A stretch of 7,793 nucleotides of DNA from contig VBPB01000023.1 in assembly GCA_005893365.1 (NCBI GenBank), forward strand, positions 4,036-11,828. Direction: 5' to 3'. Source of the DNA: Candidatus Eiseniibacteriota bacterium. GTDB lineage: Bacteria > Eisenbacteria > RBG-16-71-46. The position numbers and the translations under genes were made by a program. Every line of letters starts with the position of its first letter. The stretch's first letter is position 1. Positions 1 through 5,380 of the stretch are shown here, in pieces. Below the pieces are notes generated by a model. The model saw only the letters and a list, made by a program, of their open reading frames with translations. It was not told the origin of the DNA and did not search any database.

Positions 1-1
1 G

Positions 2-958
2 CGCGCCGGGCTGATGGTGCTGGGGGTCGCCCTGCTGATGGCGGTGATCGTGGCGCTCGGCCTCGCCCAACTGCTGTCCCGCCGGGTGCGCACGGTGGTC
101 ACCGCCCTCCAGCGGCTGCGCGAGGGCGAGTTCGGCTACCGGCTGGCGGTCGAGGGCGGCGACGAGCTGGCGCTGCTGGCCTCCTCGCTCAACGAGCTGG
201 GCGAGCGGCTCCAGGCGAGCCGCGCGCGCGCGGCGGCCGGCGAGCTGGACGAGGGCGAGCTGCTCATGGCCACCGACCGCATGGCCGCGTGGGCCAAGGT
301 GGCCTCGGGCCTGGCGCACGAGATGGCCGATCCGCTCAACGCCGCGGCCCTGCACCTCGGCCACCTCAAGCGCAAGTGGAGCGACGACCGACCCGAGACC
401 GCCCGGCACCTGGCGGTGCTGGAGGAGGAGCTCAAGCGGCTGGAACAGGTGGTGAAGGGGTTCCGCCGCTTCGCCCTGCTGGGCGAGATGCGCGCCGAGT
501 GGTTCGACCTGCGGAGCATGCTGGGCGAGATCGTCGAGCGCGGGCGCGAGACCATGGCCCACCGGCGGCTCGAAGTCGTGCTCGACGTGGACGAGTTGCC
601 CGAGCGATTCTGGGGCGACCGCACGCTGTTGCGCCAGGCGCTCAGCAATCTGGTGGCGAACGCCCAGCAGGCCATGCCGGGCGGCGGCCACATCACGCTC
701 GCCGCCCACCGCGCGGACGGCATGGTGGAGATCAGCGTCACCGACGAGGGCATGGGCATCCCCGAGGAGGTGCAGCCCCGCGTGTTCGACCTCTACTTCA
801 CGACCAAGGACGACGGCTCGGGCATCGGCCTGGCGGTCGTGCAGCAGATCGTGCGTCTCCACGGCGGCCGGGTGCGGCTGCGCTCGGCGCCGGGCGAAGG
901 CACGCAGGTGACCCTGGAGCTGCCGGTGCGCACGCTGGAAGCGGTACACGCCGCATGA
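2..958 (+). CDS. Sensor histidine kinase, 5'-truncated by window edge
   Basis: Membrane-bound sensor kinase that would autophosphorylate on histidine and pass the phosphate to a response regulator not present here. The frame is open from base 2, so the true start and sensory region lie upstream; the ATG at 14 is probably internal. Residues below are numbered from that ATG. A hydrophobic helix (about 1-20) is followed by a HAMP-like linker (about 24-67). The H-box SGLAHEMADPL has the phospho-accepting His at 102 (codon 317-319). The N-box is LSNLVANAQQAMP, the G1 box is DEGMGIPEE, and the G2 region is FTTKDDGSGIGLAVV, followed by a typical HATPase C-terminal end. The TTK-GSGIGL style resembles NtrB/AtoS-like kinases. 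The TGA stop overlaps the ATG of the next gene (ATGA, 955-958), so the lipoprotein is probably co-translated. The family is certain; the signal and partner regulator are unknown. Confidence 0.93.
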   Translation, partial: RAGLMVLGVALLMAVIVALGLAQLLSRRVRTVVTALQRLREGEFGYRLAVEGGDELALLASSLNELGERLQASRARAAAGELDEGELLMATDRMAAWAKVASGLAHEMADPLNAAALHLGHLKRKWSDDRPETARHLAVLEEELKRLEQVVKGFRRFALLGEMRAEWFDLRSMLGEIVERGRETMAHRRLEVVLDVDELPERFWGDRTLLRQALSNLVANAQQAMPGGGHITLAAHRADGMVEISVTDEGMGIPEEVQPRVFDLYFTTKDDGSGIGLAVVQQIVRLHGGRVRLRSAPGEGTQVTLELPVRTLEAVHAA

Positions 959-1482
959 GGCGCGCGCACCCGTCGCTGCTCGCCCTCGCGCTGGTCGCGA
1001 CGCTCACCGGCTGCGCGAGCCAATCGCAGCGTCACCATCCGGTCTCGGTGGACTCGCGGCCCACGCCGCCGCCCACGGCACCGCTGCCTCCGGGCGAGAC
1101 GCCCGGAGCGGACACGCTCACGGCCAGTCCCGCGCCCGGGCCCGCCGAGCACACCAACAACGGCACGGCGCCGGCGCCCGCCCCCGAGAAGCCGGCCGCC
1201 GACAACACGCCGCCGCCGCCGGTGCCGGTCGGCAGCGTCATGACGCCCGAGGAGCGGCGCGCGAGCCTGGCGCGCATCGTGGCCGACACCACCGCCGCGG
1301 GGTCCGCGGTGCGCAAGTGCGGCAACCGGAAGCTGCTGCCCGACCAGGCGTCGGTCCTCGAGACCACGACTAGCCTGCTCGAGCAGGCGCGCGCGGCGCT
1401 CTCGAGCGAGGAGCTGTGGCGCGCCGAGTCGCTGGCCCGCAAGGCGCGGCAGCTGGCGGCGTCGCTGGAGTGCCCGGGCTAG
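955..1482 (+). CDS. Small proline-rich lipoprotein, function unknown
   Basis: A 175-residue putative lipoprotein. The ATG at 955 overlaps the kinase stop by 4 nt, and translation gives a short basic N-terminus, a hydrophobic stretch and the lipobox LTGC with the lipidated Cys at 20. Residues about 35-95 are a low-complexity linker rich in Pro, Ala, Thr and Gly, typical of a tether in the periplasm. The C-terminal part (about 96-175, from MTPEERRASL) looks like a helical bundle. It has two cysteines (in RKCGNRK and near the end in LECPG) that could form a disulfide. The family is not recognised. Coupling to a membrane sensor kinase suggests a role in envelope sensing or an accessory role, which is inference. 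The TAG stop (1480-1482) lies inside the CTAG at the left end of an inserted inverted-repeat element. The same frame is open upstream to 289, but that part is antisense or shadow sequence over the kinase. Confidence 0.85.
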   Translation: MRRAHPSLLALALVATLTGCASQSQRHHPVSVDSRPTPPPTAPLPPGETPGADTLTASPAPGPAEHTNNGTAPAPAPEKPAADNTPPPPVPVGSVMTPEERRASLARIVADTTAAGSAVRKCGNRKLLPDQASVLETTTSLLEQARAALSSEELWRAESLARKARQLAASLECPG

Positions 1483-1614
1483 GCTGTGTCTGAGAACGGC
1501 CGCGGGCAAGGCGTCGCGGTCGCGCGACGAGCGGAATCGTGGCCTTCAGGCCACGTTGGAGCGAGGAGCCGACCGCGCAACGCAGCCATTCGGGCGTTCT
1601 CAGACACAGCCTAG
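1479..1614. mobile_element. MITE-like hairpin element 1 with CTAG ends
   Basis: Two perfect 19-bp inverted copies, 1479-1497 (CTAGGCTGTGTCTGAGAAC) and 1596-1614, bound the element. Excluding the CTAG on each side, it is 128 bp (1483-1610). The exact centre (1546/1547) is a perfect 8-bp hairpin: CGTGGCCT at 1538-1545, a TC loop, and AGGCCACG at 1548-1555. An intermediate 8-bp stem pairs 1515-1522 with 1570-1577 after a 1-nt offset, so most of the element folds into one long imperfect hairpin. There is no room for a transposase. CTAG at both ends fits a target duplication. IS630/Tc1-mariner elements insert at TA, with IS630 itself preferring CTAG, and IS5-group elements duplicate a 4-bp YTAR site; the palindromic CTAG makes the exact boundary ambiguous. 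The left CTAG contains the stop codon of the lipoprotein gene. It is probably non-autonomous and moved in trans. Confidence 0.8.
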
Positions 1615-1706
1615 AGCCCGCGACCGGCCCCGGGGGGGGTCGCACGCCGACGGTCCCTGGGAATCGCTCCTCATCAGCAACATGCCCCGGGGCATGCTGG
1701 GCCAGG
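1615..1706. other. Convergent spacer between the two elements, with a palindrome
   Basis: This 92-bp stretch separates the two inserted elements and is probably the original spacer between the convergent genes. It holds a perfect 16-bp palindrome at 1681-1696 (CATGCCCCGGGGCATG). It also begins with AGCCCG, which is complementary to the CGGGCT at the end of the lipoprotein gene. No coding potential is visible. The dyads could stop transcription from both sides, but there is no T-run, so a terminator role is inference. Confidence 0.45.
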
Positions 1707-1817
1707 CTAGTGTCCCGTCCCAGGAGTAGCTTGCCAGTCGGCTGCCGCTCCATCCCGGCGGCCTGCGTTGCTCCTCCTCGACGTTGTGGTCAAGGTACTT
1801 CTGGGACGGGACACTAG
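1707..1817. mobile_element. MITE-like element 2 with 27-bp imperfect terminal inverted repeats and CTAG ends
   Basis: The left arm, 1707-1733, starts CTAGTGTCCCGTCCCAG. The right arm, 1791-1817, is its reverse complement over 27 bp with two mismatches. Excluding the flanking CTAGs (1707-1710 and 1814-1817), the element is 103 bp. Unlike element 1, the inner about 57 bp do not form a continued stem, and the terminal repeat sequence is different, so it probably belongs to another family or subfamily. It has no transposase coding capacity. The right CTAG contains the stop codon (read as TAG on the minus strand) of the Mut7-C gene. The same two mechanisms apply as for element 1: TA duplication within CTAG (IS630/Tc1-mariner) or a 4-bp CTAG duplication (IS5 group). 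Confidence 0.78.
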
Positions 1818-2320
1818 TGGGTCGGCTCCCCGCCCGCGCCGGACGCTCCACCCTGCGCCAACGCCCGCCCGATCGCCTGCTCCAGCCATGCGCGCAGCCG
1901 CGCCGTGTGCGTGCCGTCCCAGTACCACTTGCCGCACATCGGGCAATGCCGAAGCGTCGTGACCCTCCGCACCACCCGGCCCGGCACCTCGCCGCGGGCC
2001 TCCATCGGGTGCCGCGTCTGGAGCACGGTGTTGCAGAGGGGGCAGCGGCTGAACGGGGCGCCCGACGGCTCGTGCGCCGCGGCGATGGCGCGGAGCGCCG
2101 CTTGGGGCTCGGTGCGCGGCACCACGATCGCCGCGACCTCGGCGAAGCGGCGCGGGTGGCGGGTACTCAGCGTCAGCACGGTCCGCCCGTCGCGCCGCGC
2201 GGCCTCGAACAACTCCTCGAGCCGGGCACCACGGATCACGGCCACGTCGTAGCCGAGGAAGACGAGCCGGTGGGCGAGGAACTCGAGCGAGGCGTCGGTG
2301 AGGAAGCGGGTGGGAGGCAC
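1814..2320 (-). CDS. Mut7-C domain (PIN-like) zinc-ribbon protein
   Basis: A 168-residue protein matching the bacterial Mut7-C RNAse-type family (formerly DUF82): a PIN-like N-terminal domain followed by a zinc ribbon. The first conserved block is RFLTDASLEFLAHRLVFLGYD (residues 5-25), with the expected Asp9. The ribbon has CPLC (93-96) and CPMC (126-129), followed by GKWYWDGTH, which matches the family's C-terminal signature. The GTG start at 2318-2320 was chosen because the conserved fold begins four residues later. The frame is open to 2593, but that extension is low-complexity, Arg-rich and antisense to the nitroreductase. No strong ribosome binding site is visible. Usual acidic positions look altered: the family's LTRD is LTLS here (49-52) and the DxDDxEL region reads RGARLEEL (30-37). 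Nuclease activity is therefore doubtful, and nucleic-acid binding could remain. It converges on the lipoprotein gene; its stop sits in the CTAG edge of element 2. Confidence 0.82.
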   Translation of the reverse strand: MPPTRFLTDASLEFLAHRLVFLGYDVAVIRGARLEELFEAARRDGRTVLTLSTRHPRRFAEVAAIVVPRTEPQAALRAIAAAHEPSGAPFSRCPLCNTVLQTRHPMEARGEVPGRVVRRVTTLRHCPMCGKWYWDGTHTARLRAWLEQAIGRALAQGGASGAGGEPTH

Positions 2321-2504
2321 GGTCGCACCGTAGCCGCGCCTTCCGCGGCCGGCAAGGCGCGGCGGGCTCCGCGCGTGGGGCGGCCTCGGGCGGGACGGGA
2401 CCGACGGTCGCAAGGCTCGGAGCGCGGCCCTAGCCCGCTGCCCGCGTGCGGCTTGGCGGTCCGCCGTTGACCCCCGGCCCCCGGTCGCGCACCCTGTGCC
2501 GTCT
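2321..2504. promoter_or_regulatory. Divergent intergenic region, Mut7-C gene and nitroreductase gene
   Basis: This 184-bp GC-rich region lies between two divergent starts and must hold promoters for both if they are first genes. A TTGACC at 2467-2472 resembles a -35 box for the rightward gene, but nothing convincing resembling a -10 follows at the usual distance. No clear operator or riboswitch is visible. The spacer would be longer if translation of the nitroreductase starts at 2565. Confidence 0.3.
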
Positions 2505-3704
2505 ATGGAACGACCCGCGGGGCGAGCCCTGAAGGCCGCCGGGTCCGAGCCGCGCTTCTGGAGCGTGCCGATCGACCGCCGACGCTTCCTCATCGTCGTG
2601 GCCGGCGCCAGCGCCTACGCCGCGCTGAGACCCTACGGGGCGCTCGCGATCCAGCACGGCACGCCACTGCCGCCGCTCCAGCCGTGGACCCTCCCGGACC
2701 AGCCGCCGACCGAAGAGGTCGAGGTGGCGCGCGCGCTCATCGCCGCCGCGGTGCTGGCGCCCAGCCACTGGAACGCCCAGCCGTGGCGATTCGAGGTCGA
2801 GGGCCCGCTCATCCGGCTGCTGGCCGACCCGCAACGAGCCCTCCCCATCATGGATCCCGACCGGCGCGCGATGCGGCTCTCGCTCGGCGCCGCGCTCGAG
2901 AACCTCCTCATCACGGCCCGCGCCTGGGGTCTCCACCCCACGGTGACCTACCGGCCGCCCGGCGATCCGAGCCAGGTGGTGGCCGAGGTGGCGTGGACGG
3001 TCGGGGCCGCACCCCGCGACCGCGCGCTCTTCCAGGCCATCGTCGACCGGCGCACGAATCGCGACGCCTACGACGAGCGCGGCCTGTTCCCCGAGAACCG
3101 CGCCTCGCTCACCGTCCAGGTGCCCGGGGACTTCCGCGTCCACTGGATCGACGACCCGGAACAGATCCACGCCGTCGCCGACCTCGTCCACGACGCCGTC
3201 CACGAGCAGGTGCTGGACCGGCGCGCCGAGGCCGAGCGGTTCGCCTGGATGCGGTTCGACGACCAGGCCCGCGAGCGCGGCGACGGGGTCTCGATCGAGG
3301 CACTCGCCCTGGGCGGCCCGGCCAAATGGTTCGCGGGGCACTACTTCAATCCCAACAGCTGGCTGCTGGGACAGGGCGCCGGCAGCCTGAGCAAGCAGGC
3401 CCGCGGCGGCGTGCGCTCGGCGGGGGCGCTCGCCCTGCTCACCTCGCCGACGCCGCGCGAGGAGGCGTGGGTCATGGGCGGCCAGGTCTACGAGCGCTTC
3501 GCCCTCAAGGCGACGCAGCTGGGGATCGCGCAGCAGCCGATCAACGCGCCGCTCGAGCAGGACCGCTACCGGGCCGAGCTGGTGCGGCGCTTCGGCGCCG
3601 CCGGCGAGCAACCGCTCATGTTCGTGCGCCTGGGGCACGCCGACCGCCCGAAGGGCGTCGAGCGCCGCGGCGTGGCGCTGGTCGCGAGCTTCCGCAAGGC
3701 GTAG
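2505..3704 (+). CDS. Acg-like nitroreductase-fold flavoprotein with Tat-type signal
   Basis: A 399-residue protein resembling the Acg family of FMN-binding nitroreductase-like proteins, in which a flavin-binding fold may act as an oxidoreductase or as a flavin store. From the ATG at 2505, residues 24-29 read DRRRFL followed by a hydrophobic stretch (IVVAGASAYAAL), a twin-arginine-type export signal. The nitroreductase signature APSHWNAQPWRFEV lies at about 85-98, with S, N, Q, P and W at the flavin-binding positions. Further family-like blocks are DPDRRAMRLSLGAALENL and VDRRTNRDAYDERG; near the C-terminus GGQVYERFALKATQLGIAQQ precedes QPLMFVRLGHAD. Possible starts are GTG 2496, ATG 2505 and GTG 2565; the last gives the short N-region typical of Tat signals. 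None has a good ribosome binding site. The substrate is unknown. It is divergent from the Mut7-C gene and stands alone. Confidence 0.8.
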   Translation: MERPAGRALKAAGSEPRFWSVPIDRRRFLIVVAGASAYAALRPYGALAIQHGTPLPPLQPWTLPDQPPTEEVEVARALIAAAVLAPSHWNAQPWRFEVEGPLIRLLADPQRALPIMDPDRRAMRLSLGAALENLLITARAWGLHPTVTYRPPGDPSQVVAEVAWTVGAAPRDRALFQAIVDRRTNRDAYDERGLFPENRASLTVQVPGDFRVHWIDDPEQIHAVADLVHDAVHEQVLDRRAEAERFAWMRFDDQARERGDGVSIEALALGGPAKWFAGHYFNPNSWLLGQGAGSLSKQARGGVRSAGALALLTSPTPREEAWVMGGQVYERFALKATQLGIAQQPINAPLEQDRYRAELVRRFGAAGEQPLMFVRLGHADRPKGVERRGVALVASFRKA

Positions 3705-3988
3705 GCGCCGCGCGCCGCGCACCGCCCCCCCCTCTCGCAATCGTTTCCCGATCGGCTCCCGCGCCGAAAAGACTGGGGGAACGTCGTCCTCGGAAGCCGG
3801 GGGCCGCACCCGACCGTCCTCGAACTAGTCCCCCCTCACACATCTCCTGGAGAAGCGTGCATTGGTTGGATGACGCCACCCCGCAAAAGTTTCGGGGCGG
3901 CCTCCTGGGGAGGCCGGGCGGTCAGGCCGACATGCCAGGGACCCGCGACTCCGGGGTCTACCTGAGGGGCCCTTGACCGCGGCTTGTC
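3705..3988. other. Convergent spacer rich in hairpins, no confident gene
   Basis: This 284-bp gap lies between the nitroreductase stop and the tldE stop and has lower GC than its neighbours. The left half holds a C-run and no recognisable signal. The right half has several dyads: CCCCG 3879-3883 with CGGGG 3893-3897; CGGCCTCC 3898-3905 with GGAGGCCG 3909-3916 (3-nt loop); GCGGTCA 3918-3924 with TGACCGC 3974-3980, enclosing GACCC 3940-3944 with GGGTC 3954-3958. They may stop transcription from either side, but U-runs are missing. A 39-codon frame, GTG 3857 to TGA 3976, has GGAG at 3849-3852 just upstream, but its codon use is unlike the local genes and it resembles no family I know. Confidence 0.4.
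3898..3916. terminator. Possible bidirectional terminator hairpin
   Basis: A perfect 8-bp GC-rich stem (CGGCCTCC / GGAGGCCG) with a 3-nt loop lies between two convergent genes. There is no T-tract on either side, so it does not match a classical intrinsic terminator. Its position between the 3' ends of the nitroreductase and tldE is the main support. Confidence 0.3.
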
Positions 3989-5380
3989 CTATTCCCCGCC
4001 CGCGCCGCTCACGGTCATCTCGCCGATCAGGAGGGTCGGGCTCGCGACTTGGTTGTCGAAGCGGAGGTCGTTGCCGACCGCCTCGATGGCGCGCAGCATC
4101 TCGAGCGAGCTGGAGGCGACCGTCACCCCTTCCACCGGGAAGGCCCGCTCGCCCCTCTCGATCCAGGCGCCCTGGGCCTGGAACGAGTAGTCGCCGGTCA
4201 CCTCGTTGAACCCGAACGAGCCCTGGTCGTCCATGTAGAACCCTCGGTCCACGCGGGCGAGGATGCACTCGGGGGACTCGTCGCCGGCGGCGATGTGGAG
4301 ATTGCGGTGGCCGACACCCGGCACCGAGTCGTACGAGCGCGTGGCGCTGCCGGTCGAGCGCGCGCCGGCGCGCCGGGCGGTGTAGGTGTCGTACGTGAGC
4401 ATCGCCAGGCGCCCGCGGTCGACGAGCAGGTTGCGCCGCGTCGGCACGCCCTCGCCATCGCAGGGGCTCGAGCCCAGGCCCCGCGGCATGCGGCCGTCGT
4501 CGACGATGGTGATGCGCGGCGCGGCGATCATCTGGTCGAGCCGGCCGGTCAGCCACGAGGACCGCTTGAGCACCGCCTCGCCGGTGAACGCCTGATACAT
4601 CTCGGTGAGCCACGCGGCGGCGATGTCGGGGTGCATCACCACCGGCACGCGCGCCGACGGCACGGGCCGGGCGCCGATGCGCGCCACCGCGCGGCGCGCC
4701 GCCTCGCGCGCCACCGCCTCGAGCGGCGGCAGGTCGGCGAGGACGCGCCGCGCCACGCCGTAGACGCCGCTGCGCTGCTTGCCGTCACGGTCGTCGGCGA
4801 GCGCCACGGCGAACAGGCCGAGGGTGGTCTCGCTCCAGGCGCGCGCGAGCCCCTGGGTGTTGGCGATGACCGAGGCGCCCTCCTGGCTCGAGAGCCCGAC
4901 GTCGTCGATGCGCTTGACCCGCGGATCGTGGGCGAGCGTCAGGCGTTCGAGTACCAGCGCCATCTCGATGCGGCGGTCGGGGGAGAGCGCGACCAGCTCG
5001 GGATTGAAGATGGCCAGCGCCGCCGTCGCCCCGGCCTCGGCGTCATCGCCCGGGGTGGGCAGCACGTTGGCCGGGTCGGGCGTCGAGAAGCGCGCCAGGG
5101 TCACGGCGCGGCGCGCGAGGTCCGCGAGGGCTTCGGGCTTGAGGTCGGTCGAGGAGACAAAGCCCACCGCGTCGTCGACGATGACGCGCAGGCCCAGCCC
5201 GCGCGTGCCGCTCTGGGTGAGGCTCTCGACCGCGCCGCCCCGCACCCGCACCGAGAAGTCGCGCGCGCTCTCGACGCAGGCCTCGGCGTGGGCGGCGCCG
5301 GCGCGGCGCGCGCACTCCAGCGCCTGGGCGGCGATCGACTCGAGCCCCGCCAAGGTCGCGGGGGCCGCGGGCCCGCTCAT
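3989..5380 (-). CDS. tldE: TldE/PmbA-type subunit of the TldD-TldE protease
   Basis: A 463-residue member of the PmbA/TldD family (E. coli PmbA/TldE is about 450). In E. coli TldD and TldE form a heterodimer that cleaves unfolded or modified peptides and completes microcin B17 maturation. TldE is thought to lack the metal site and to complement TldD. Here the region matching the TldD HExxxH (about 250-270) has no such motif, which supports the TldE assignment. Family features are the N-terminal segment with SLTQSGTRGLGLRVI (53-67), the middle region around RITIVDDGRMPRGLGS (289-304), GVPTRRNLLVDRG (311-323) and a C-terminal GFNEVTGDYSFQAQGAWIERG (390-410), ending with GEMTVSG. The ATG at 5380 overlaps the tldD TGA (ATGA, 5377-5380), giving tight coupling. 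The frame is open upstream to 6403, but that is a shadow of tldD. Confidence 0.93.
   Translation of the reverse strand: MSGPAAPATLAGLESIAAQALECARRAGAAHAEACVESARDFSVRVRGGAVESLTQSGTRGLGLRVIVDDAVGFVSSTDLKPEALADLARRAVTLARFSTPDPANVLPTPGDDAEAGATAALAIFNPELVALSPDRRIEMALVLERLTLAHDPRVKRIDDVGLSSQEGASVIANTQGLARAWSETTLGLFAVALADDRDGKQRSGVYGVARRVLADLPPLEAVAREAARRAVARIGARPVPSARVPVVMHPDIAAAWLTEMYQAFTGEAVLKRSSWLTGRLDQMIAAPRITIVDDGRMPRGLGSSPCDGEGVPTRRNLLVDRGRLAMLTYDTYTARRAGARSTGSATRSYDSVPGVGHRNLHIAAGDESPECILARVDRGFYMDDQGSFGFNEVTGDYSFQAQGAWIERGERAFPVEGVTVASSSLEMLRAIEAVGNDLRFDNQVASPTLLIGEMTVSGAGGE

Noticed and set aside
289..954. Upstream extension of the lipoprotein frame over the kinase
   Set aside because: It overlaps a well-supported kinase in another frame and gives Arg/Pro/Gly-rich translation typical of shadow frames in GC-rich DNA.
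1483..1813. Small frames across the two inserted elements
   Set aside because: They run through palindromic arms, so their translations mirror the repeats; neither element has space for a transposase.
2430..3809. 459-codon open frame on the minus strand
   Set aside because: It is antisense to the nitroreductase, which carries a clear family signature; the translation shows no family motif.
3811..3835. Minus-strand GTTCGAG near a CTAG, resembling a tRNA T-loop
   Set aside because: The flanking bases do not form a T-stem or an acceptor stem, and no D or anticodon arm could be drawn.
3616..3879. 87-codon minus-strand frame in the convergent spacer, with AGGAG before an internal ATG
   Set aside because: It overlaps the end of the nitroreductase, its codons lack the local G/C third-position bias, and it resembles no known protein.
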